64,000 nucleotides of DNA from Phocoena phocoena (taxonomy: Eukaryota; Chordata; Mammalia; Artiodactyla; Phocoenidae), in contig NC_089220.1 of the NCBI RefSeq assembly GCF_963924675.1, positions 113,662,697-113,726,696 on the forward strand, given 5' to 3'. The translations under genes and the position numbers were made by a program. Positions 46,041-57,819 of the stretch are shown here, one piece after another (the first letter of the stretch is position 1; every line of letters begins with the position of its first letter). Below the pieces are notes generated by a model that worked only from the letters and a program-made list of their open reading frames with translations, was not told the DNA's origin and did not search any database.

Positions 46041-46146
46041 ACTGATACAGTGTAAGGATAGCACAGGGTACCAAATACTATAGGAGATATAAACAAAACC
46101 CCACCCAACCTGCTAGGGGAGAGCCTTCCAATAAGGGTGCTTTTCT

Positions 46147-46530
46147 TTTTCTTTTTTTCTAGTTTTTATTGGAGTATAGTTGATTTACAATGTTATGTTA
46201 GTTTCAGGTGTACAGCAAAGTGAATCGGTTATACATATTCATATATCCATTCTTTTTTAGATTCTTTTCCCATACAGGCCATTACAGAGTATTGAGTAGA
46301 GTTCCCTGTGCTATACAGCAGGTCCTTATTAGTTATCTATTTTATATATAGTAGTGCGTATATGTCAATCCCAATCTTCCAATTTATCCCTCCCCACCTC
46401 CTTTCCTCCCTGGTAACCATAAGTTTGTTTTCTACATCTGTGACTCTATTTCTGTTTTGTAAATAAGTTCCTTTGTACCATATTTTTAGATTCCACATAT
46501 AAGCGATATCATATTTGTCTTTCTTTTCAA
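46147..46530 (-). repeat. L1 3' UTR, older artiodactyl-type
   Basis: Reverse complement of the L1 end type at 22014: GTTTTTATTGGAGTATAGTTG, GTGTACAGCAAAGTGAATCG, CTATACAGCAGGTCCTTATTAG and CTGGTAACCATAAGTTTG. No coding part. Confidence 0.88.
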
Positions 46531-47339
46531 GTGTTACTGAAAATCAGGCAAAACAGAGCCCCAGAACCAGTTCTCTTGTAGGATCCACTGTTACAGCGTT
46601 GGTGTGGACACACCAGGTTTATGGAGGGCCCGGCTTCTGTCTTTTCACATGAAACCTTATCCTTGAGCCTGGCCTTTCCGTGGAGCTGTTCTGCCTGGGG
46701 ATCCTGAACCCACCCATTAGGAGCCTGTCTGGTCCACAAGTGAAAACAAAACAAGGCAAACCCCCAGCTTGGCTGGGACCCATACACTCTAGGAGCTGCT
46801 GCAGCAAAGGGGGTCTGGGCAACACCTCTCTGCTGACCTCCCGACTCCCCACCCCCCTGCCACCAGAGTGTCACCCTCCAGGGTCGTGGCCTAATTTGTT
46901 TGCTCTTGAGCCCTGAATTGAGAGTTTTGATGGACAGTCAGCACAGTAAAGCCAAAAGAAGCACCAGTTTCACTCCTGGAGCCAACCCTCCCATCTTTTT
47001 CAATAGATGAAAATCATGCACAAAACAGGAAAATGGAACCATTGTCTGTGCTGTAATTTTCTAACTCAAGTGACCATGAAGAACCAGTTCATACTGGCAC
47101 TTATTATGCAGACAGCCTTTGGAACCCTGTTACTCCGTAAATTATGATTTTAGAGGGTATATAGCATGGTGGGAGGAGAGAGGTGGAAAAGAATGGTGGA
47201 AAGTTAAGGCTTTTCAAATAGCAGGGCAAATCATACCTTTCAGATTCAGCAAGGCCCCTGGGACATGCCCTTGTTCTATGATGAGCAAGTAATGAAGAAT
47301 TTCATCTTCCTTTATCTTGATGACTTGAGGGCTGGGACT
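46531..47339. other. Non-repetitive DNA
   Basis: Frames up to 115 codons overlap on both strands between 46527 and 46916, but none shows splice context or a known motif. Confidence 0.45.
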
Positions 47340-47440
47340 CTAAGTCAACAGGGAATCTTGAGGGGTAGCTCAGAGCCTGGCTTATTATAGGACCTTCAAT
47401 ATATGTGTGTTGAATGAATGCACAAGGGAATGAATGAATA
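47340..47440 (+). repeat. L2/MIR 3' end
   Basis: GCTCAGAGCCTGGCTTATTA and GTGTTGAATGAATGCACAAG resemble the common L2 3' end. Confidence 0.55.
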
Positions 47441-47711
47441 TATGCATGCAAGGTTATGGAAGCTGAGACAATTAAAGGTGAGGATGGTCACCTCTGTTGA
47501 TTTACACAGAAGAACTGATGAAAGATTAAAGGACTTCTTAATTAAGTCAGATGACTTCAGAAGAATCAATTTTAGAAGCATTAAAAACTAAAGCCACATA
47601 CTCCTCTCACAAAGTATGCAAATAACCACAGAAGGTAGAAAAAAGAAAAGCTACCAAATGGAGCCAGTGGCTAAAGCCCCAACTACAAGGAATTTGAGAA
47701 TAACATATTTG

Positions 47712-48330
47712 GATTAATTTTTTTAAATAAAGTTTTTATTTTGGAATAAATTTACATTTACCCAAAAATTGCAAAGCTAGTTCAGAGAATTCCTGCGTAC
47801 TGCTTTAGCCAGTTTCATTTTTGCCTAATGTTAACATGGTAAATTACCAAGGTACATTTGTCAAAACTAAGAAGCCAACACTGTCCAGACACAGTGTCAG
47901 GAGTTGGTCCCTGCCCACTGGGACATCGCTATTAACTAAACTCTAGACTCTATTCAGATCACCAGTTTTTCCATTATCGTCCTCTGTTCCAGGGTCCAAG
48001 CCAGGATCCCACATCACGTTAGATCATCACATCTCCTTAGTCTCCTTTGGTCTGTGACGATTTCTGTCTTTTCTGGTTTTCATGCGCTTGACATTTTTTG
48101 ACAATTTCGAGGTGTGTGGTCAGGTATGTTGTAGAACATCCCTCAAAAATGGGTTTTTCTGAGATTTGCTCATGGTTAGACTGGGGATACGGGTTTGGGA
48201 ATATCCCAGTAGTCCACAAGCTGACTACCACAAAGGTGAAGTGCCCTTCTGGACATGTCATATCAGGGGGCACATGACATCACTTAGGGATATTAATCTT
48301 GATTAATTTTTTGGACCACATTTCTTGCCT
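47712..48330 (-). repeat. Old L1 3' UTR (L1M-type)
   Basis: AAAGTTTTTATTTTGGAATAA, CAGGATCCCACATCACGTTA, CCTTAGTCTCCTTTGGTCTG and TATCAGGGGGCACATGACATC are the known antisense phrases of an L1M 3' UTR, in order. A related short stretch occurs at 59306-59520. Confidence 0.82.
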
Positions 48331-48770
48331 TTACCCCAACATGGTCCCATCCTATGGCCAACCTCCCACCCTTCCGTGCTTACATTAAGTAGCATGGAGT
48401 CTCCTTTCAGACGTCCTCAGAACCCTGTTCCCTTGTACCGTAACTGAGACCCTGTTCCCACACGTGCTCTCTTTTGCTTTAGCAGCAATGAACTCTCCCT
48501 TTATGGATGTTTGTTGAGTATCTGTCTAAACATTATCAAAGAGAGTGAATGAAACAGACATGCACTTAAAGACGTTCTTAGGGCTTGAGGAAGGAGATGA
48601 AAGCACTGAAATGCAAAATGAGATATAAACAAGGAACAAGACAGGAGAAAGATGGCAGCCAAAAGTAGACAGCCAAATCAAACAAGAGCAAAATTTGTGA
48701 TGAAAATAGCAAATACAAAATGGAATAGTGGTCAAAAGCAAAGTTAAAAAAAATCAGAAGTTACCAACTT
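48331..48770. other. Unassigned DNA
   Basis: Nothing recognised. Confidence 0.45.
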
Positions 48771-48782
48771 TAAAATTTTGCA

Positions 48783-48943
48783 GAACTTCCTTGGTGGTCC
48801 AGTGGCTAAGACTCTGCACTCCTGATGCAGGGGGCCCTGGTTCGATCCCTGGTCAGGGAACTAGATCCCACATGCGTGCCGCAACTAAGAAGTCCGCATG
48901 CCACAACTAAGACCCGGTGCAGCCTAAATAAATAAATATTTTT
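48783..48943 (+). mobile_element. CHR/Bov-tA-type SINE, short
   Basis: GAACTTCCTTGGTGGTCCAG, then GGTTCGATCCCTGGTCAGGG (B-box) and (AAAT)n tail. Target-site duplication TAAAATTTTGCA (48771-48782) against TAAATTTTGCA (48944-48954). Confidence 0.93.
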
Positions 48944-48954
48944 TAAATTTTGCA

Positions 48955-50426
48955 AAAGTAGAGGAAATTTAAGTTGTTCGGGTTGGTAGGGACCAAAACA
49001 TAGACAAAAAAATGTTTCAAGTAGGTAAGGCAAATTTTAATGAAAAGCAAAATAATATAGTTATCTGATCTTACAAAAGGAAAATACTGCAATCTGGAGA
49101 GTGCAAGAACCTTTTGGCAACACTTAAGTGATAGTAGCTATCAGCTTGAGCTTAACGAAGGGGTCTGAGGAGGACTGTACCGAAGGCTTAAATGTGGGCC
49201 TGTTTTCTTTGTATAAACAGAGTCATTTTGTTTTGAGAGGCAAACAACAAAGGAATTTTAAATCCTTTTTTAACAATTTAGCTTGATAAATAGTTTTTGT
49301 TTGTTTATTTTTGAGGAAAAAATGCATGAACATGTTTTCTAAATGTGGCTCATGCCCACGATGTCATATTAAATGTTTTCTTTCACTCAGGAATTTATTG
49401 TGCATAGTCTCTGTTCAGACACAGTATCAGGCGTTGGTTCCTGCTCCCAGGGACTTGTGGTCTAGTTAGTATATGCTCATTTTATTCCTTACCTCTCATT
49501 TGCATTTTTGCTGGTTTCGAGCTTAGGAGTCAAATCTCTTTTGCAGGCAGGGTTTTGGTTTTGCTTTTTCCTTCTGTAGCCCAGGCTATGCACCATGTCA
49601 TTTAGGAAAGTGTATTACACATCAGGATGAGTGACCTGTTTCAGCACCTCTCTCCTACCCCCTGCCCAGGTTAGGTACTGGATTGTTGATGCTCTCACTC
49701 TCACTTCCCCATGTGCTTGCAAGAGGAGCAACCCATGAACATGGTAGAGACAGTAAATATGTCTCCATAGGTTGGCTCTACTTTGTATACTCCCTTGCCA
49801 ACCAAGCTCAGGTTTTTTGCAAGTGACCTGCCTTGTCCAGCCTTTCGTGTCATCCAGCACAAGTGCCACACACCGGGCATTCCGTCCCAAATAAGAATGT
49901 CAACACAAGGTTATGAAAATCCGTGTAATCCACACAAAACTATGTAACGCATTAAACCTTCAGGTTGCATATAGGAAACAAAGATCCTACTATATTCCAC
50001 AAGCCCCATTATTTTTTAGTTTTTTCAATTCCATCACTTACGGTTGCTTAAAGAGCAACTTGTCTTTCTCAGCCTGAACTGGCCCAAGGCCTCTGCCATG
50101 GCTGGACCTTTCTGCCAGCCTTATAGGGTTTGTGTTCTAGGCTGTCATCTGTCAGGTGTCATCTGTCATCTGTCAGGTGCTGTTCTGTTCTAACTTCTGT
50201 TCATGTCACGTTGCTTAGTTCACAAATGCCTGGTAAAAGGAGGAATGCTATCCATATACCATGTAAGTTAAGTTGATTCATCTGTGATTTTCTAAGGTAG
50301 AATAACCAAAGTAGAATTACGAACTTCAACAGCTTCAACAGGACAACAAAACAAAGCAAAACAAAGCAATACCTCAGTAGGGTGCTGCATAGACTAGAGC
50401 CTTTACAGATGTATCTTAAGCAAATT
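48955..50426. other. Non-repetitive DNA; small minisatellite-like repeat
   Basis: A phrase resembling an old repeat (CAGACACAGTATCAGGCGTT) occurs at about 49417 and nearly again at 47888. At 50142-50180 the words GTCATCTGTCAGGT and GTCATCTGTC repeat. Otherwise nothing recognised. Confidence 0.45.
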
Positions 50427-50440
50427 AAAAATGAGTGCAG

Positions 50441-50628
50441 TCAGGGAGATCAGCTAGGTGTTTTGTGACAACCTAGAGGGGTGGGATAGGGAGGGTGGGA
50501 GGGAGATGCAAGAGGGAGGAGATATGGGGATATATGTATATCTATAGCTGATTCACTTTGTTATAAAGCAGAAACTAACACACCATTGTAAAGCAATTAC
50601 ACTCCAATAAAGATGTTTAAAAAAAAAA
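50441..50628 (+). mobile_element. Very short young L1 3' end
   Basis: Only the last about 150 bases plus tail: GGGAGATCAGCTAGGTGTTTTG, GGGAGGGTGGGAGGGAG, CACCATTGTAAAGCAATTAC, CCAATAAAGATGT. Target-site duplication AAAAATGAGTGCAG is exact: 50427-50440 and 50629-50642. Confidence 0.96.
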
Positions 50629-50642
50629 AAAAATGAGTGCAG

Positions 50643-50778
50643 GAACTTCCCTGGCAGTCCTGTGGTTAAAACTCTGCACTTCCAAGGCAGGGGGTGTGGG
50701 TTCGATCCCTGGTCGGGGAACTAAGATCCCACATGCTGCATGGCGTGGCCATAAAGTTAAAAAAAAAAAAAAAAAAAA
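50643..50778 (+). mobile_element. CHR/Bov-tA-type SINE, short
   Basis: GAACTTCCCTGGCAGTCC, GGGTTCGATCCCTGGTCGGG and poly-A. It begins exactly where the duplicated target of the neighbouring L1 ends. A separate duplication of its own is not clear (only AGTG is shared). Confidence 0.92.
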
Positions 50779-51354
50779 GTGTCTACCGAGGGCTCCAGCC
50801 TCCAGAAGAAGCACACCTCCTGCCTTTTGGGGCTGTAGGGCTGCAGTTAGTTGCGCTTCCTGCTGTGCCTTTAATGGCTACCCTGTGGATCAGAGCTCTG
50901 CTTCGTCATCTTGACTCAGCACCTGCAAGCCAGTGCTGCCACTCTTCTGTCTTTGTACATTTTTAATATTCCCTGAGGTCGACTCCAGAACTCTAAACTT
51001 CCTGCTTGGGGTGTTAAATTATATCCCAGGAACCAATTATTGTTTTTGCCTGGCTTCTGGTTACAAAGTTGCACAAGTTTTAAATGGTTGGCCCTTAGTT
51101 TTCCCAAAAACTCTACATTTTTAGGGCACTATTTCGCAGAACACAAGGTTTTTCAGGGGTCCATGTTGAAAGGCCTATACTCATCTTTGTTTTTCTTTCA
51201 ACCACACTCAGATCTTTTCCCTTTGATATGTTCTTAGCTGGAGACACTGCTCCTTCTATAGTCCCAAAGTTCGAAAGGTGGGGGCTGAGGAGAAGAGGGG
51301 CGGAGTCACATAGTTACTAGCAGTTGCCTCAATGTATTGCCACTGCAAACTCCA
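50779..51354. other. Unassigned DNA
   Basis: No repeat or exon recognised. Confidence 0.45.
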
Positions 51355-51435
51355 TTCCCTCTAGACCCCAAACTCCATGAAGACAAAGACCAAATCTTTG
51401 GTCTCCACATCCCTCATGCCTGCAGAAAAGCCTAG
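51355..51435 (+). repeat. L2 3' end fragment
   Basis: AACTCCATGAAGACAAAGACC then ATCTTTGGTCTCCACATCCC matches the L2 phrase for AGCTCCATGAGGGCAGGGACC. Confidence 0.55.
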
Positions 51436-52189
51436 ACTCAGAGTGGGAATGTTAACTCGAATTGTCTGTAACAGGTGTCAGAAAGCCAGATGCCCTCCCC
51501 AAATACACTCCCCATGGAAGCAGGGCCAGAATTATACTGCAAGACTTTTAGGGATAAACCCCATGATGCTCCAAGGGGCCCACTCTAATTCAACTAAGCA
51601 AATTGACCAATACCTCAATTAGATCTTCTAATAACTTGTATTGGGCTTTTCTCCTGAAACAGGGAAGAGCAAAGTCATTGCTACCAAAAAGTAAAATAAA
51701 AAGTACAATGGTGCAATAATGTCATTCGAAAATAATAGTGGGAGAAGAGAGAGATAAGTGTATGACTGAGAAAGACGTGTTACATGAATTGTGAACATGG
51801 CTAAGGGAGCGGGAGGACCCCTTAATTATCCAGTGAATTGGGAACTGTCTAGACAAGTAATTCAGATACCTCAGGCTGAAGCCAACCCTTCAGGAGTTTG
51901 TGCCAAAGCCCAACCTCAGTCCTGCCTACTGGAGTCCCAGGGTTTTGTTTTGCCCTGGGTTAAGCCACATCACAGTTGGCTGCCAACTATTAACAATGAG
52001 TGACTTACCATAAGAAGCTCATGCCTAAGGGAATTCTCCCTCCTGTCCACTGTAGTAAGGGGCCGGTGAACTAAAATGCAAAGAACTACTTACCCCAAGT
52101 TCAGAGGGTCATGGTTACCTTGGCCAGACCCTCCATACCCTGCCTTGCCCTGCTACCCCTCGCAGATCCCTAGAGGAGAAGGCATAAGA
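51436..52189. other. Unassigned DNA
   Basis: No repeat or exon recognised. Confidence 0.45.
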
Positions 52190-52315
52190 CATAACACTGG
52201 AAATCAGAGGGCTTGCATTCCAGCTCTGCCGAGGACCCGCTGGGAATCTGGGGGAGGTCATTTAACCTGTCTGCTTCTTAGTTCCTCATCTGTGAAGTGA
52301 AGGGGCTGAATGAGA
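52190..52315 (+). repeat. MIR SINE fragment
   Basis: GCTTGCATTCCAGCTCTGCC, GGAGGTCATTTAACCTGTC and GTTCCTCATCTGTGAAGTGA follow MIR. Confidence 0.82.
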
Positions 52316-53270
52316 ACATTGTATTTTTTTCTGAGTAGAGAAGTGATAAAGCACATTTTCATTGTTGTAAAACATGGAAAAATATCATGCATATGTAAAG
52401 TATTTTTAGAGATTATAAATACAATTTGGGGTCCTGTTTCTTCCCCTAATGTTATATGAAGCACTTCTCCATTCATTAAAATAATTACGTGTCATTATTA
52501 AAATTTCACAACCATTGGGTTTCCAAAATGCCTTGCAGCTCAACCATTTTAGGATTCTTTGAGTGATGATACAAAGAAAAAGGATGAAACTTTATTTAAA
52601 AGAATGCCTTGGGAGGACATTCAAGATGGTAGAGGAGTAAGACATGAAGATCACATTCCTCCCCACAGATACATCAAAAATACATCTACACATGGAAAAA
52701 CTCCTACAAAACACCTACTGAATGCTGGCAGAAGACCTCAGACTTCCCCAAAGCCGTGTGGCTTACAGGGTCTTGATGCTCCAGCCAGGTGTCAGGCCTG
52801 AGCCTCCAAGGTAAGAGAGTCAAGTTCAGGACATTGGACCACCAGAGACCTCCCAGCCCCACATAATATCAATCGGCAAGAGCTCTCCCAGAGATTTCCG
52901 TCTCAACGCTAAGACCTAGCTCCACTCAACAACCAGCAAGCTCCAGTGCTGAACACCCCATGCCAAACAACTACCAAGACAGGAACACAACTCCACCCAT
53001 TAGCAGAGAGGCTGCCTAAAATCATAATAAGTTCACAGACACCCCAAAACACACCACCAGATGTGGCCTGCCCACCAGAAAGACAAGATCCAGCATCATC
53101 CACCAGAATACAGGCACCAGTCCCCTCCACCAGGGAGCATGCACAACCCACTGAACCAACCTTAGCCACTGGTGGCAGACACAAAAAACAACGGGAACCT
53201 GCAGCCTGCAAAAAGGAGACCCCAACACAGTAAGTTAAGCAAAATGAGAAGACAGAGAACTACGCAGCAG

Positions 53271-54133
53271 ATGAATGAGCAAGGTAAAAACCCACCAGAC
53301 CAAACAAATGAAGAGGAAATAGGCAGTCTACCTGAAAAATAATTCAGAGTAATGATAGTAAAGATGATCCAAAATCTTGGAAATAGAATGGAGAAAATAC
53401 AAGAAATGTTTAACAAGGACCTAGAAGAACTAAAGAGCAAACAGACAATGAGGAACAACACAAAAAATGAAATTAAAAATTCTCTAGAAGGAATCAATAG
53501 CAGAATAACTGAGGCAGAAGAACAGATCAGTGACCTGGAAGACAAAATAGTGGAAATAACTACCGCACAGCAGAATAAAGAAAAAAGAATGAAAAGAATT
53601 GAGGACAGTCTCAGAGACCTCTGGGACAACATTAAACGCACCAACATTCGAATTATAGGGGTCCAGAAGAAGAGAAAAAGAAAGGGACTGAGAAAATATT
53701 TAAAGAGCTCATAGTTGAAAACTTCCATAATATGGGAAATGAAATAGTCAATCAAGTCCAGGAAACACAGAGAGTCCCATACAGGATAAATCCAAGGAGA
53801 AACACGCCAAGACACATGTTAATCAAACTATCAAAAATTAAATAAAAAGAAAAAGTATTAAAAGCAGCAAGGGAAAAACAACAAATAACATACAAGGGAA
53901 TCCCCATAAGGTTAACAGCTGATCTTTCAGCAGAAACTCTGCAAGCCAGAAGGGAGCGACAGGACATATTTAAAGTGAGGAAAGGGAAAAACCTACAACC
54001 AAGATTACTCTACCCAGCAAGGATCTCATTCAGATTCGACGGAGAAATTAAAACCTTTATGGACAAGCAAAAGCCAAGAGAATTCAGCACCACTAAACCA
54101 CCTTTACAACAAGTGCTAAAGGAACTTCTCTAG
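53271..54133 (+). pseudogene. L1-2 ORF1, stop at codon 24 and a frameshift
   Basis: Homologous to ORF1 of L1-1, with the same start (ATG 53271). The 24th codon is TAA (53340-53342) where L1-1 has GAA. A frame continues at 53352 with coiled-coil-like residues (ITEAEEQISDLEDKIVEI), then a one-base loss at about 53660 (GGGGTCCAG against GGGGTTCCAG) shifts the frame. The C-terminal segment has lost no length here and ends at TAG 54131, which shows what L1-1 lost. The RNA-recognition and C-terminal domains are still legible. Non-functional. Confidence 0.9.
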
Positions 54134-54191
54134 GCAGGAAACACAAGAGAAGGAAAAGACCTACAATAATAAGCCCAAAACAATTAAGAAA

Positions 54192-57100
54192 ATAGGAATA
54201 GGAACATACATATCGATAACTACCTTAAATGTAAATGGATTAAATGCTCCAACCAAAACACATAGATTAGCGGAATGGATACAAAAACAAGACCCATATA
54301 TATGCTGTCTACAAGAGACCCACTTTAGACCTAGGGACACATACAGACTGAAACTGAGGGGATGGAAAGAGATATTCCATGCAAATGGAAATCAAAAGAA
54401 AGCTGGAGTAGCAATTCTCATATCAGACAAAATAGACTTTAAAATAAAGACTATTATAAAAGACAAAGAAGGACACTACATAATGATCAAGGGATCAATC
54501 CAAGAAGAAGATAAAACAATTGTATATATTTATGCACCCATCATAGGAGCACCTCAATACATAAGGCGAATGCTAACAGCCATAAAAGGAGAAATTGACA
54601 GTAACACAATCATAGTAGGGGACGTTAACACCTCACTTTCACCAATGGACAGATAATCCAAAATGAAAATAAATAAGGAAACACAAGCTTTAAATGATAC
54701 ATTAAACAAGATGTACTTAATTGGTATTTATAGGACATTCCATCCAAAAGCAACAGAATACATTGTCTTCTCAAGTGCTCTTGAAACATTCTCCAGGATA
54801 GATCATATCTTGGGTCACAAATCAACCCTTGGTAAATTTAAGAAAACTGAAATTGTATCAAGTATCTTTTCTGACCACAACACTATGAGACTAGATATCA
54901 GTTACAGGAAAAAACTGTAAAAAAATGCAAACACATAGAGGCTAAACAATATGCTAATAAATAACCACGAGATCACTGAAGAAATCAAAAAGGAAATCAG
55001 AAAATACCTAGAAACAAATGACAATGAAATCACGATGACCCAAAACCTATGGGATGCAACAAAAGCAGTTCTAAGAGGGATGTTTATAGCCATACAATCC
55101 TACTGCAAGAAACAAGAAAAATCTCAAATAAACCTAACCTTACACCTAAAGCAATTAGAGAAAGTAGAACAAAATAACCCCAAATTTAGCAGAAGGAAAG
55201 AAATCATAAAGATCAGATGAGAAATAAGTGAAAAAGAAATGAAGGAAACAATAGCAAAGATAGTAAAACTGAAAGCTGTTTCTTTGAGAAGATAAACAAA
55301 ATTGATAAACCATTAGCCAGACTCATCAAGAAAAAAGGGGAGAAGACTCAAATCAACAGAATTAGAAATGAAAAAGGAGAAGTAACAACTGACACTGCAG
55401 AAATACAAAGGTTCATGAGAGATTGCTACAAGCAACTATATGCTGATAATATGGACAACCTGGAAGAAAAAGAAGGCATAGAGGTAACTTACCTCAACAT
55501 AATAAAGACCGTGTATGACAAATCCAGAGCCAACATCGTTCTCAATGTGAAAAACTGAAACCATTTCCACTAAGATCAGGAACAAGACAAGGTTGCCCAT
55601 TCTCACCACTATTATTCAACATAGTTTTGGAAGTATTAGCCACAGCAATCAGAGAAGAAAAATAAATAAAAGGAATCCAAATTAGAAAAGAAGAAGTAAA
55701 ACTGTCACTCTTTGCAGTTGACATAATACTATACATAGAGAATCCTCAAGATGCTACCAGAAAACTACTAGCACTAATCAATGAATTTGGTAAAGTAGCA
55801 GGATACAAAATTAATGCACAGAAATCTCCTGCATTCCTATAGACTAATGATGAAATATCTGAAAGAGAAATTAAGGAAACACTCCCATTTACCAATGCAA
55901 CAAAAAGAATAAAATACCTAGGAATAAACCTACCTAAGGAGACAAATTTTTTCTGTATGCAGAAAACTATAAGACACTGATGAAAGAAATTAAGGATGAT
56001 ACAAACAGATGGAGAGGTATACCATGTTCTTGGATTGGAAGAATCAACATTGTGTAAATGACTATACTACCCAAAGCAATCTACAGATTCAATGCAATCC
56101 CTATCAAACTACCAATGGCATTGTTCACAGAACTAGAACAAAAAATTTCACAATTTGTATGGAAACACAAAAGAAATCTTGAGAAAGAAAAACAGAGCTG
56201 GAGGAATCAGGCTCTCTGACTTCAGACTATACTACAAATCTACAGTAATCAAGACAGTATGGTACTGGCACAAAGACAGAAATATAGATCAATGGAATAG
56301 GATAGAAGCCCAGAGGTAAACCCACACACATATGGTCACCTTATCTTTGATAAAGGAGGCAAGAAAAACAATGGAGAAAAGACAGCCTCTTCAATAAGTG
56401 GTGCAGGGATTACTGGACAGCTACATGTAAAAGAATGAAATTAGAACACTCCCTAACACCATATACAAAAGTAAACTCAAAATGTACTAAAGACCTAAAG
56501 GTAAGCCTACACACTATAAAACTTTTAGAGGAAAACATGGGCAGAACACTCTATGACATAAATCACAGCAAGATCCTTTTTGAGCCACCTCCTAGTGAAA
56601 TGGAAATAAAAACAAAAATAAACAAATGGGACCTAATGAAACTTAAAAGCTTTTGCACAGCAAAGGAAACCATAAACAAGATGAAAAGACAACCCTCAGA
56701 GTTGGAAAAAATATTTGCAAACAAAGCGACTAACAAAGGATTAATCTCCAAAATATACAAGCAGCTCATGCAGCTCAATATCAAAAAAACAAAAAACCCA
56801 ATCCAAAAATGGGTGAAAGACCTAAATGGACGTTTCTCCAAAGAAGATATACAGATGGCCAACAAACACATGAAAGGATGTTCAACATCACTAATCATTA
56901 GAGAAATGCAAATCAAAACTACAATGGGGTATCACCTCACAGCAGTCAGAGTGGCCATCATCAAAACATCTACAAGCAATAAATGCTGGAGAGGGTGTGG
57001 AGAAAAGGGAACCCTCTTGCACTGTTGGTGGGAATGTAAATTGATACAGCCACTATGGAGAACAGTATGGAGGTTCCTTAAAAAACTAAAAATAGAACTA

Positions 57101-57433
57101 CCATATGACCCAGCAATTCCACTACTGGGTATATCCCCTGAGAAAACCATAATTCAAAAAGAGTCATGTACCACAATGTTCATTGCAGCACTATTTACAA
57201 TAGCCAGGACATGGAAGCAACCTAAGTGCCCATCGGCAGATGAATAGATAAAGAAGATCCATTGTATATATTTGTGGCACATATATACAATGGAATATTA
57301 CTCAGTGATAAAAAGAATCGAAATTGAGTTATTTGCAGTGAGGTGGATGGACCTAGAGTCTGTCATACAGAGTGAAGTAAGTCAGAAAGAGAAAAACAAA
57401 TACCATATGCTAACACATATGTATGGAATCTAA
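54192..57433 (+). pseudogene. L1-2 ORF2, start codon lost and reverse transcriptase truncated
   Basis: The position of the ORF2 start (ATG in L1-1) is ATA at 54192-54194. Endonuclease phrases remain (ITTLNVNGLNA, QETH, GDVN, SDHN) but with stops, for example TAA at about 54655. A deletion joins about 55475 to a later point of the reverse transcriptase, removing the fingers and part of the palm. The catalytic FADD reads FAVD at 55711-55722 (GAT to GTT), which would abolish polymerase activity. The C-terminal part from 56435 to 57247 is open for 270 codons and includes the C-x3-C-x7-H-x4-C motif. Ancestral stop TAA at 57431. Clearly dead. Confidence 0.93.
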
Positions 57434-57819
57434 AAAAAAAAAAGGTCATGAAGAACCTAGGGGCAAGATGGGAATAAAGACGCAGACCTACTAGAGACCG
57501 CACTTGAGGACATGAGGAGGGGGAAGCGTAAGCTGGGACAAAGTTAGAGAGTGGTAGTATATATATGGACATATATACACTACCAAACATAAAATAGATA
57601 GCTAGTGGGAAGCAGCCGCATAGCACAGGGAGATCAGCTCGGTGCTTTGTGACCACCTAGAGGGGTGGGATAGGGAGGGTGGGAGAGAGATGCAAGAGGG
57701 AGGGGATATGGGGATATATGTATACATATAGCTGATTCACTTTGTGATACAGCAGAAACTAACACACCATTGTAAAGCAATTATACTCCAATAAAGATGT
57801 TAAAAATATATAAATAAAC

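Larger units (their letters stand above)
52611..57819 (+). mobile_element. Long L1 with internal deletions (L1-2)
   Basis: Begins GGGAGGACATTCAAGATGG and ends at the L1 tail after CCAATAAAGATGTTAAAAATATATAAAT. AAAAGAATGCCTT (52598-52610) and AAAAGAATGCTT (57820-57831) are the target-site duplication, so both ends are original. The 5.2-kb length reflects two big losses: about 1.3 kb of 5' UTR and about 0.55 kb in the reverse transcriptase. The tail contains TAAATA-like interruptions. Plus-strand, as is L1-1. Confidence 0.96.

Noticed and set aside
46527..46916. Overlapping frames of 115, 78 and 77 codons
   Set aside because: Opposite-strand overlap in a GC-rich patch, no motif, no repeat-free conservation evidence.
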